From Paraburkholderia bonniea (lineage in GTDB: Bacteria; Pseudomonadota; Gammaproteobacteria; Burkholderiales; Burkholderiaceae): a DNA stretch of 64,000 nt. Made by a program: the position numbers and the translations under genes. Positions within the stretch are counted from its first letter, which is position 1. Each line of letters opens with the position of its first letter. The stretch is from the NCBI RefSeq assembly GCF_009455625.1, contig NZ_QPEQ01000001.1, positions 2,604,001-2,668,000 of the forward strand, given 5' to 3'. Below are positions 56,892-64,000 of this stretch, in pieces. Under the pieces are notes generated by a model. That model was not told where the DNA came from. It searched no databases and saw only the letters and a program-made list of their open reading frames with translations.

Positions 56892-57769
56892 GCCCAGCAA
56901 CGTCCCTCCCTGTGCTTGATCTGGAACATGTGCGGCTCACGCTCGGTGGCCGCACGCTCTTGCATGACGCCAGCCTGAGCATCAACCAGGGCGAATTCAT
57001 TGGTGTGCTCGGGCCAAATGGCGCGGGCAAAACCACGCTGATGCGCGCCCTGCTAGGCCTCGTGCCGGTATCAGGCGGCTCGCTCCGGGTGCTTGGACAA
57101 CCGGTGATGCGCGGCAACCCGGCGATCGGTTATATGCCGCAAACCCGCAGCGCGCTAACCAGCCGGCACGTGCGCGGCCGCGACTTCATCGCCATGGCCG
57201 CCGACGGCCACCGCTGGGGCTGGCCGCGCGCCAGCGCCCAGACTCGCGCTGAAGTAGACCGCGTGCTGGATCTGGTAGATGGCCGAGCCCTGGCTGAGCG
57301 CCCGCTGTCGGAACTCTCCGGTGGCGAATGCCAGCGCTTGCTGCTGGCGCAATGCCTGCTAGGCCAGCCCAGGCTGCTGCTGCTGGATGAGCCATTAATC
57401 AGCCTTGATCCGCACCATCAAACAAGCGTCGTTGAGCTTGTGCGCCGGGTGCAGCAAGCGTTGGGCATCACGGTGCTGTTTTCAGCGCATGAACTCAACC
57501 CGCTGCTGCAAGCGCTGGATCGGGTGCTGTATCTGGGAAATGGCGTCGCTGCGCTCGGCACGGTCGATGAAGTCATCACCAAGCCCGTGTTATCGCGCCT
57601 GTACGGCTCGGCCATCGACGTGATGCGCGTGAATGGCCGCATCTTCGTCATGTCCGGCGCTATCGAAATCGAAAAACACGATCACGAGCATGAAGCAGAT
57701 GGTCATGCTCACTCGCACGCCCACCCGTCATCCGGTGGTCACAAACACGGAAAGCCGCACGATGCTTGA
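56888..57769 (+). CDS. znuC: Zinc ABC transporter, ATP-binding protein
   Basis: 293 aa from ATG 56888 (MSPATSLPVLDLEHVRL), which overlaps the znuA stop by ATGA. Walker A GPNGAGKTTLMR (about 41-52), Q-loop YMPQTRS, signature LSGGECQRLLLAQ (about 142-154), Walker B LLLLDEPLISLDPHH, H-loop in FSAHELNP. Unusually the C-terminus (about 261-293) is a His-rich tail (HDHEHEADGHAHSHAH, then GGHKHGKPHD) likely to bind zinc on the cytoplasmic side. Its 3' end overlaps znuB by 8 bp. Confidence 0.94.
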   Translation: MSPATSLPVLDLEHVRLTLGGRTLLHDASLSINQGEFIGVLGPNGAGKTTLMRALLGLVPVSGGSLRVLGQPVMRGNPAIGYMPQTRSALTSRHVRGRDFIAMAADGHRWGWPRASAQTRAEVDRVLDLVDGRALAERPLSELSGGECQRLLLAQCLLGQPRLLLLDEPLISLDPHHQTSVVELVRRVQQALGITVLFSAHELNPLLQALDRVLYLGNGVAALGTVDEVITKPVLSRLYGSAIDVMRVNGRIFVMSGAIEIEKHDHEHEADGHAHSHAHPSSGGHKHGKPHDA

Positions 57770-58544
57770 ATACGATTTCATGGTGAATGCCTTCGCGGCA
57801 TCGGGCATTGTCGCGGTGCTCGCTGGCGTAGTGGGCTACTTCCTCGTGCTGCGCGGACAGACCTTCGCTGGCCATGCTCTTTCGCACGTCGGCTTTACGG
57901 GCGCTACCGGGGCCGCGCTGCTTGGCTTGTCGCCGATCTGGGGCATGGTCGGCTTCACCCTCAGCGCTGGGATTGCAATGGGCGCGCTGGGCGAGCGGCT
58001 AGCCGGGCGCGATGTTGGCATCGGCATGGTGCTGTCACTGGCACTCGGCATTGGGCTGCTGTGCCTGCACTTTTTCACCACCTACGCCACACAAGTCACT
58101 GCGCTGCTATTTGGCAACATCCTGGGGGTCAATCGAGCGATGCTCTGCGTGCTGGCAGGCTTGAGTGTGGTGAGCCTGCTCGCGCTGGCGGCCATCATGC
58201 GGCCGCTGCTCTTCGCTTCACTCCAGCCTGAACTAGCCGAAGCCAGGGGCGTGTCGCTACGCCTCGTGTCAATGCTGTTTCTGGCCATCGCAGCCCTGGC
58301 CGTCGCAGCCAGCACGCAGATTGTTGGCGTATTGCTGGTGTTCACCCTGATGGTTGGGCCCGCCGCTGCGGCGCAAAACCTGACGGCACGGCTTTCCACT
58401 GGCCTGGTGCTGGCCGCCGTGCTGGCGCTGGCACAAGCATGGTTAGGCATCACGCTCGCGTTTTATACCGACTTCCCAACGAGCTTCTGGATCACCGTGA
58501 TGGCAGCGCTGGTGTATGGCGCAAGCCTGTTACGGCGGCGCTAA
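57762..58544 (+). CDS. znuB: Zinc ABC transporter, membrane permease
   Basis: 260 aa from ATG 57762 (MLEYDFMVNAFAASGIVAVLAG), the start overlapping znuC. About eight hydrophobic helices of the ABC-3 family: GYFLVLRGQTFAGHALSHVGFTGATGAALLG, the LLFGNILGVN segment and VASTQIVGVLLVFTLMVGPAAAA. Together with ZnuA and ZnuC it forms the high-affinity zinc importer. Confidence 0.94.
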   Translation: MLEYDFMVNAFAASGIVAVLAGVVGYFLVLRGQTFAGHALSHVGFTGATGAALLGLSPIWGMVGFTLSAGIAMGALGERLAGRDVGIGMVLSLALGIGLLCLHFFTTYATQVTALLFGNILGVNRAMLCVLAGLSVVSLLALAAIMRPLLFASLQPELAEARGVSLRLVSMLFLAIAALAVAASTQIVGVLLVFTLMVGPAAAAQNLTARLSTGLVLAAVLALAQAWLGITLAFYTDFPTSFWITVMAALVYGASLLRRR

Positions 58545-58632
58545 CACAACGCCCCGGCCGCCCCGGGGACCTCACAGGCTCAAGAGCACATCAAGGACAC
58601 CTCAAAAGGCACCTCAAAGGCACGGCGGGACA

Positions 58633-59487
58633 TCAAGGCCCCAGCGCCCGCGCATGATGCGCGAGGTGATCAGCGATAAAGGTGGCGATGAAGTAATACC
58701 CGTGGTCGTAATCCGGGTGGCGGCGTAACGTGAGCGGCTGTCCGGCGGCCAGGCATGCCGCTTCGAATATCTGCGGATGCAACTGCGTGGCAAGAAACGG
58801 ATCGGCCAACCCCTGGTCGAGCAAAATGCCCGCGGCAAAACGCACCGGACCTTGCCGCACCAGTTCGCTGGCATCGTATTGACGCCATGTGTCGCGCGCC
58901 GCGCCAAGATAGCCGCCGAATGCCTTTTCGCCCCACGGGCATTGCATCGGCGCGGCAATAGGGGCGAACGCCGACACCGAGCGGAAAATTTCTGGATTGC
59001 GCAGCGCCAGCACCAGCGCACCATGCCCCCCCATCGAGTGGCCAAAGATGCCAAGCCGCGCACCATCGACAGGCAAGCTGGCCAGCACCACCTCCCGCAA
59101 TTCGTCACGCACATACGAATACATCTGGTAGTGCTTCGACCACGGTGCCTCAGTGGCATCGACATAAAAGCCCGCACCTGCGCCGAAATCCCACGCATCA
59201 CTTTCGTGCGGCAGATTGGCACCACGTGGGCTGGTATCGGGCGCGATAAGCGCAATCCCATGCTGGGCCGCAAAGCGCTGGGCCTGTGCCTTGAGCGCAA
59301 AAGTTTCTTCAGTGCAGGTAAGACCCGCCAGATAAAACAGCGCCGGCACAGGCGCTGCCCCCGCCTGTAATGCCTGCGGCGGCAGATACGCCGCAAAACG
59401 CATGGGCAGGCCCGTCACCTGGGATTGATGCTGATAAAAACGCTGCACGCCGCCATGACAGGCATGCGAAGCCAGAAGTTCAAGCAT
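58633..59487 (-). CDS. S-formylglutathione hydrolase
   Basis: 284 aa (fghA/frmB type). An alpha/beta-hydrolase of the esterase D family with nucleophile Ser in FGHSMGGHGAL (about 150), a YLAGLTCTEETF oxyanion region, the GAGAGFYVDATEAPWSKHYQMYSY segment and the catalytic His in PDYDHGYYF. It hydrolyses S-formylglutathione to formate and glutathione. It starts 10 bp after adhC and is co-transcribed with it. Confidence 0.95.
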   Translation of the reverse strand: MLELLASHACHGGVQRFYQHQSQVTGLPMRFAAYLPPQALQAGAAPVPALFYLAGLTCTEETFALKAQAQRFAAQHGIALIAPDTSPRGANLPHESDAWDFGAGAGFYVDATEAPWSKHYQMYSYVRDELREVVLASLPVDGARLGIFGHSMGGHGALVLALRNPEIFRSVSAFAPIAAPMQCPWGEKAFGGYLGAARDTWRQYDASELVRQGPVRFAAGILLDQGLADPFLATQLHPQIFEAACLAAGQPLTLRRHPDYDHGYYFIATFIADHLAHHARALGP

Positions 59488-59497
59488 GGGCGCGGCC

Positions 59498-60604
59498 TTA
59501 ATAAAGAACCACCGAGCGAATCGACTCGCCCGCTTTCATCAAGTCAAAACCTTCATTGATCCGCTCGAGCGGCAAACGGTGCGTAATCAGGTCATCAATA
59601 TTGATCTTGCCTTCCATGTACCAGTCGACGATCTTCGGCACATCGGTCCGGCCACGCGCACCGCCGAACGCCGAGCCTTTCCACTCACGGCCAGTCACCA
59701 GCTGGAACGGCCGGGTGCTGATTTCTTCGCCCGCCGCTGCCACGCCGATGATGAATGACTGGCCCCAGCCCTTATGGGTGCACTCCAGCGCCTGACGCAT
59801 CACTTTGGTATTGCCAATACATTCGAATGAATAATCCGCGCCGCCGTCGGTCAGTTGCACGATTTGATCGACCACGTTTTCGCACTCATTCGGGTTGATG
59901 AAGTGAGTCATGCCGAATTGCTTTGCCAGCGCGACACGGCCCGGGTTCAGATCCACCCCGATGATCTTGTCGGCCCCGACCATCTTCGCACCCTGAATCA
60001 CGTTCAGCCCGATACCGCCCAGGCCGAACACCACCACATTCGCCCCCGCTTCAACTTTGGCCGAATACACCACCGCGCCCACGCCGGTCGTCACGCCGCA
60101 GCCGATATAGCAGATCTTGTCGAACGGCGCGTCTTCACGCACTTTTGCCACGGCGATTTCTGGCACGACGATGTAATTCGCAAAGGTCGAGGTGCCCATG
60201 TAATGAAATAGCGGCTTGCCATCGAGAGAAAAACGCGAGGTGGCGTCGGGCATCAGGCCTTTGCCCTGGGTGGCGCGGATCGACTGGCACAGGTTGGTCT
60301 TGCGCGAAAGGCAGAACTTGCACTGACGGCATTCCGGCGTATAGAGCGGGATCACGTGATCGCCCTTTTTGAGGGTGCTCACACCAGGCCCGATATCGAC
60401 GATCACTCCCGCACCTTCATGGCCGAGAATCGCGGGAAAAATACCCTCTGGATCGGCCCCTGAGAGCGTGTAGTAATCGGTATGGCAAATGCCCGTGGCC
60501 TTGACTTCGATCAGCACTTCACCCGCGCGCGGGCCTTCGAGATCGACCTCTTCGATCGTCAACGGCGCACCGGCTTTCCATGCGACAGCGGCTTTGGTTT
60601 TCAT
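59498..60604 (-). CDS. adhC: S-(hydroxymethyl)glutathione dehydrogenase / class III alcohol dehydrogenase
   Basis: 368 aa from ATG 60604 ([20 protein letters not shown]), with aaggaagc upstream. NAD-dependent formaldehyde detoxification. Catalytic zinc Cys in [18 protein letters not shown], structural zinc cluster [53 protein letters not shown] (Rossmann). Length and motifs match class III ADH. First gene of a two-gene operon with the S-formylglutathione hydrolase. Confidence 0.97.
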   Translation of the reverse strand: MKTKAAVAWKAGAPLTIEEVDLEGPRAGEVLIEVKATGICHTDYYTLSGADPEGIFPAILGHEGAGVIVDIGPGVSTLKKGDHVIPLYTPECRQCKFCLSRKTNLCQSIRATQGKGLMPDATSRFSLDGKPLFHYMGTSTFANYIVVPEIAVAKVREDAPFDKICYIGCGVTTGVGAVVYSAKVEAGANVVVFGLGGIGLNVIQGAKMVGADKIIGVDLNPGRVALAKQFGMTHFINPNECENVVDQIVQLTDGGADYSFECIGNTKVMRQALECTHKGWGQSFIIGVAAAGEEISTRPFQLVTGREWKGSAFGGARGRTDVPKIVDWYMEGKINIDDLITHRLPLERINEGFDLMKAGESIRSVVLY

Positions 60605-61220
60605 CGTGCAGCTTCCTTTCAGGTCGTTAAGCGTCTGGCGTCTGCCTGGGGTCAGGCAAATCACGCGTGAAGCGGTGGCAAAACAGTGCAGACCGGGTTC
60701 ATCCGCCATCGTCGCCGAAAAGCCTTCTGGCTAAATGACCCAGCTCGCCGCTTCTTTGCCGGCAGGCGACATTGTAGGCATGACGTGTGCACTAACCGGA
60801 TAACGGATCAAGAGGCTCAGTGTGATGCAGGGAAGTTGTCAGCCACTATAAGCAACACGAAATTATGACTAGGCAACCCGGCCATGATTTCGCTTTTTGC
60901 AGCGCGAAAGTCCGCCCATCAAGGGTTAACCCAGCCATGTCAGTTGCCACGCCAAAATCTCACTATGCGCTAGCGCCGATAAACATCATAAGTTGAGCCA
61001 TATGTTGATTCTGGTGCTGTCCTTGGTTGACAGATGGCTTCGTCCAGCTTCGCAAGGGTTTGCGCGCTTGGCGAGCAGCACGGCAAATCCTGCGTCATAT
61101 AAAAAGGTTCCCTGCATATCATCACTGGAAAGGGTGGAATAGTACCCAGTGGGCTTGTTGCAAATTTTCGTTCAGCATACCTTGCAACATTCCCCGAAAT
61201 TAGAAGTGGAGAGAGACAAA
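60605..61220. other. Divergent region between adhC and the purine permease
   Basis: About 615 bp. No gene recognised: short open frames on both strands lack family features. It must contain both promoters. No regulator gene of formaldehyde response (FrmR) is present. A weak AT-rich patch lies around 61090-61140. Confidence 0.45.
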
Positions 61221-62660
61221 ATGCACTCCAGCACAGTTCATCCGTGCGACGAGCGACTGCCTGCCAGCCAGTTGCTCACGCTCGGAATTCAACATGTTCT
61301 CGTGATGTACGCCGGTGCCGTCGCGGTGCCGCTGATTCTCGGCAGCGCACTTAATCTGCCTAAAGACCAGATCGCCTTTCTCATTAGCGCCGATCTCTTT
61401 TGCTGTGGTGTTGCCACACTCATTCAGACACTTGGCCTGTGGATTTTCGGCATTCGCCTGCCGGTCATCATGGGCTGTACTTTCGCCGCGGTCGGCCCGA
61501 TGGTCGCTATCGGCACCAATCCAGAGCTCGGCATTCTCGATATCTTCGGTGCCACCATTGCCGCCGGGCTAATCGGCATTGTGGTAGCGCCCGCGATTGG
61601 CAAGCTCCTGCGCTTTTTCCCACCGGTCGTGGTAGGCACCGTCATTGCGGTGATCGGACTATCGCTGATGGAAGTCGGCATCAACTGGGCAGCAGGCGGC
61701 GTTGGCAACCCTGACTACGGCAATCCGCTGTATCTGGGCCTCTCATTGATCGTGCTGATGCTGATCTTGCTCATCAACAAGTTCGGCAAAGGCTTCATGG
61801 CGAATATCTCCGTGCTGCTTGGCATCGTTGCAGGCTTCATCATCGCCGCGCTGCTGGGCCGCGTCAGCATGGATGGCGTCACCAGCGCGCCATGGGTCGG
61901 TATCGTCATGCCGTTCCACTTTGGCTTGCCGCGTTTCGATCCGCTCGCCATCGCAACCATGGTCACCGTGATGTTCGTCACGTTCATCGAATCGACCGGA
62001 ATGTTTCTCGCGGTGGGCGATATGGTCGAGCGTCCAGTCGATCAGAAAGCACTCGTGCGCGGCCTGCGCGTCGATGGTCTCGGCACGCTGATTGGCGGCA
62101 TCTTCAATTCGTTTCCTCACACTTCGTTTTCACAAAATGTCGGCCTGATTGGTGTCACGGGTGTCAGAAGCCGTTTCGTGTGCGCGATGGGCGGCGTGAT
62201 CCTGGTTCTGCTGGGTCTTTTCCCGAAGATGGCGCAAGTGGTCGCCTCGGTGCCGCCATTCGTGCTCGGAGGCGCTGGCATCGTGATGTTCGGCATGGTT
62301 GCCGCGAATGGCATCAAGGTGCTGTCTAAAGTCGATTTCGTCAAAAACCAGCACAACCTGTTTATCGTTGCAGTCAGCGTTGGGCTCGGGCTCGTGCCGG
62401 TGGTTGCGCCAAACTTTTTCTCCCGCTTGCCGGATGCGCTCTCACCGATCTTGCACAGCGGAATCTTGCTGGCATCAGCCTCGGCCGTCGTGTTGAATCT
62501 GGTGTTTAACGGAGTCAAAGGCGAACGCGCCGCGAAAAAAGAAATCGGCGAAGCAGGACGCGATTTTGACCGGCGTGGCGACAAGAGCAAGAACAAGGGC
62601 GATGCAGCCACCGCACCTGAAGAACGGCGACACAGCAGCAACGAGGTCCGCGTGCACTAA
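61221..62660 (+). CDS. NCS2-family purine permease (xanthine/urate type)
   Basis: 479 aa from ATG 61221 (ggagagagac upstream). About 12-14 hydrophobic helices of the nucleobase:cation symporter-2 family. Motif FTAAVGPMVAIG-type region (GCTFAAVGPMVAIG), FVTFIESTGMFLAVGDM (Glu in helix 8), NSFPHTSFSQNVGLIGVTGVRSR (NAT signature Gln-Asn). The pattern fits xanthine or uric acid carriers (XanQ/UacT). The C-terminal 40 residues are a charged tail (basic/acidic, e.g. GDKSKNKGDAA) that is longer than usual. Confidence 0.88.
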   Translation: MHSSTVHPCDERLPASQLLTLGIQHVLVMYAGAVAVPLILGSALNLPKDQIAFLISADLFCCGVATLIQTLGLWIFGIRLPVIMGCTFAAVGPMVAIGTNPELGILDIFGATIAAGLIGIVVAPAIGKLLRFFPPVVVGTVIAVIGLSLMEVGINWAAGGVGNPDYGNPLYLGLSLIVLMLILLINKFGKGFMANISVLLGIVAGFIIAALLGRVSMDGVTSAPWVGIVMPFHFGLPRFDPLAIATMVTVMFVTFIESTGMFLAVGDMVERPVDQKALVRGLRVDGLGTLIGGIFNSFPHTSFSQNVGLIGVTGVRSRFVCAMGGVILVLLGLFPKMAQVVASVPPFVLGGAGIVMFGMVAANGIKVLSKVDFVKNQHNLFIVAVSVGLGLVPVVAPNFFSRLPDALSPILHSGILLASASAVVLNLVFNGVKGERAAKKEIGEAGRDFDRRGDKSKNKGDAATAPEERRHSSNEVRVH

Positions 62661-62739
62661 ACCCGCAAGAACGCTTAGACGGGCGGCGGTGCAGGCAAAG
62701 AGATAGCTCCACCCGTGATGCCTTCACCTTCACCGCAAT

Positions 62740-62777
62740 AAAAAACCCACGGCAAAAACTTTGCCGTGGGTTTTTTT
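62740..62777. terminator. Terminator between the permease and RND outer-membrane genes
   Basis: AAAAAACCCACGGCAAA and TTTGCCGTGGGTTTTTTT with a 3-nt loop: a perfect stem of 17 bp with T-runs in both directions, serving both convergent genes. Confidence 0.93.
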
Positions 62778-62849
62778 ACTGCCTGTACTTCTCTCAGACT
62801 GCCCGGCTAAACAAATGTCTAAACGTCTTGACCGAAACCGGAGCAGATC

Positions 62850-64000
62850 TCAGCTAGCCGCGGCAGGCGCAACCGCCACTGCCGGTGCGCTTGCCGCTGA
62901 ACCGTAATCGACGGGTGCATCAGCCGGGCGCGGTTGTTCGCCTTCACGCTCGATCCAGCCACCACCAAGGTACTGATACAGATCAACCAGGTTCGTCAGA
63001 CGCTGCAAGCGCGCGGTAATCAACGTTTGCTGCGCGGCGTACAAGTCGGTTTGCGCGGTCAGCACCGACAGGTAACTGTCCACCCCATTCTTGTAACGCA
63101 GGTCCGACAAATCGAGCCGGCGCTGTTGCGCAAAATTGTTGCGCTCCAGCGCGACGATCTGCTGATCGTAGGTGCCACGTGCCGCAAGACCATCCGCCAC
63201 TTCCCGGAACGCCGTCTGAATCGCTTTTTCGTACTGCGCGATCTGGATGTTTTTCTGCACGTGAGCGAGATCGAGGTTAGCCAGATTTGAACCCGCCTCG
63301 AAAATCGGCAGCGTGATTTCTGGCGCAAAACCCCACGCCGCCGAACCCGCTTTGAAGAGCCCGCCTAACGTCGGGCTCAACGTGCCGAAATTGCCCGTCA
63401 GCGAAATCTTCGGGAAGAATGCCGCCCGTGCCGCACCGATATTCGCGTTAGCCGCGCGCAACTGCTGCTCGGCTTCGATGATGTCAGGACGGCGGGTCAG
63501 CAGATCCGAAGGCAGGCCTGCCGGGATATCGGTCAGCAGGTTCTGGCTGCTAAGCGGCAACCCTTGTGGCAAATCAGCAGGCAGCGGCTCGCCAACCAGC
63601 AGAACCAGCGCGTTTTCCGCCTGAGCGCGCAAACGCGCCTGCGACTGCAGATTGGCGCTAGCTTGAGCCACGATGGTTTCGGCCTGGCGCAAATCAAGCT
63701 CAGAACCACTGCCAATGTCGAACTGCAACTTCGTAATGTTGTACGAATCTTGCGCGGCCTTCAGCGTGTCTTGCGTCACCGTCAGCAAGTCGTCATAAGC
63801 CAGCACCGTCAGATACTGATCCGCCACCGACGACACCAGCGCGATCTCCGCTGCCTTGCGCGCCTGTGCCGTGGCCAGATACTGCGCCAGCGCCTGGTCT
63901 TTCAGGCTCTGAATGCGGCCGAAGAAGTCGATTTCCCACGCAGCGTTAAGCCCTACCGAATACTGGTTCGAGACTTCCCGGCCAGGCAGCGACAGCGTGC
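62850..64000 (-). CDS. RND efflux outer-membrane lipoprotein (OprM/NodT family), C-terminal part, cut by window edge
   Basis: The frame is open from the stop at 62850 to the right edge, at least 383 codons. Upstream of the last in-frame start it still reads family sequence (TLSLPGREVSNQYSVGLNAAWEIDFFGRIQSL), so the start lies beyond 64000. The family forms the TolC-like exit duct of tripartite drug efflux pumps. Seen: LTVTQDTLKAAQDSYNITKLQFDIGSGSELDLRQAETIVAQA, LLVGEPLPADLPQ, DLLTRRPDIIEAEQQLRAANANIGAARAAFFPKISLTGNFG and YKNGVDSYLSVLTAQTDLY. The C-terminal tail is Ala/Pro/Val-rich. The pump's inner-membrane and adaptor genes would be upstream (right). Confidence 0.93.
   Translation of the reverse strand, partial: TLSLPGREVSNQYSVGLNAAWEIDFFGRIQSLKDQALAQYLATAQARKAAEIALVSSVADQYLTVLAYDDLLTVTQDTLKAAQDSYNITKLQFDIGSGSELDLRQAETIVAQASANLQSQARLRAQAENALVLLVGEPLPADLPQGLPLSSQNLLTDIPAGLPSDLLTRRPDIIEAEQQLRAANANIGAARAAFFPKISLTGNFGTLSPTLGGLFKAGSAAWGFAPEITLPIFEAGSNLANLDLAHVQKNIQIAQYEKAIQTAFREVADGLAARGTYDQQIVALERNNFAQQRRLDLSDLRYKNGVDSYLSVLTAQTDLYAAQQTLITARLQRLTNLVDLYQYLGGGWIEREGEQPRPADAPVDYGSAASAPAVAVAPAAAS

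Overview
The window is a chromosomal segment from a betaproteobacterium of the family Burkholderiaceae (Burkholderia/Paraburkholderia/Mycetohabitans-like). This rests on GC-rich housekeeping genes, on blocks such as lpxK-Trm112-kdsB-adk, murJ/rpsT/DUF3579/argF/argG and kynR-kynBUA, and on proteins that read like Burkholderia orthologues. The genus cannot be fixed from the sequence alone.

Region 1 (1-17.7 kb) is accessory. A truncated membrane transporter gene and its upstream IclR regulator run off the left edge. Then come two giant trimeric autotransporter adhesins (TAAs) of 1213 and 2773 aa. Each is preceded by an AT-rich leader and by DNA from the same ISL3-like transposase module, and each is followed by a related terminator. 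The first module has lost most of its transposase. The second keeps a full-length ORF, but the expected first catalytic Asp is Gly. The pair looks like a segmental duplication whose second adhesin expanded to 15 stalk modules. The spacing between modules is always a multiple of 21 bp (one coiled-coil heptad), and a short collagen-like Gly-X-Y run lies near its C-terminus.

Region 2 (17.8-35 kb) is core metabolism and envelope: sodB, xseA, lpxK, a Trm112-like gene, kdsB, adk, an HSD10-like dehydrogenase, sirB1, murJ, rpsT, a DUF3579 gene, argF, argG, murB, yajQ, plsY, ybaK and an acyl-CoA-synthetase-like gene. argF is split by a one-base deletion in a poly-C tract. Three DnaA-box-like 9-mers lie between xseA and lpxK.

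Region 3 (36-52.7 kb) holds xerD, ogt, queG (with an in-frame 9-bp minisatellite), tsaE, a Tat-dependent amidase, an EamA exporter, pirin, a CnoX-type thioredoxin, tcdA, pdxH, cfa, msrA, a flavin reductase and the complete tryptophan-to-anthranilate set kynR / kynB-kynU-kynA. Short tandem repeats with 7-, 9-, 11-, 13- and 18-bp periods are scattered through intergenic DNA here and in region 2.

Region 4 (52.7-64 kb): immediately after kynA is an 812-aa AT-rich orphan gene with GTG start, no recognisable family, no membrane segment and a Ser/Thr-rich N-terminus. It is the best candidate for an undescribed, horizontally acquired, possibly secreted protein. It is followed by zur-znuA-znuC-znuB zinc uptake, the glutathione-dependent formaldehyde pathway (adhC-fghA), an NCS2 purine permease and the 3' part of an RND-efflux outer-membrane lipoprotein gene that leaves the right edge.
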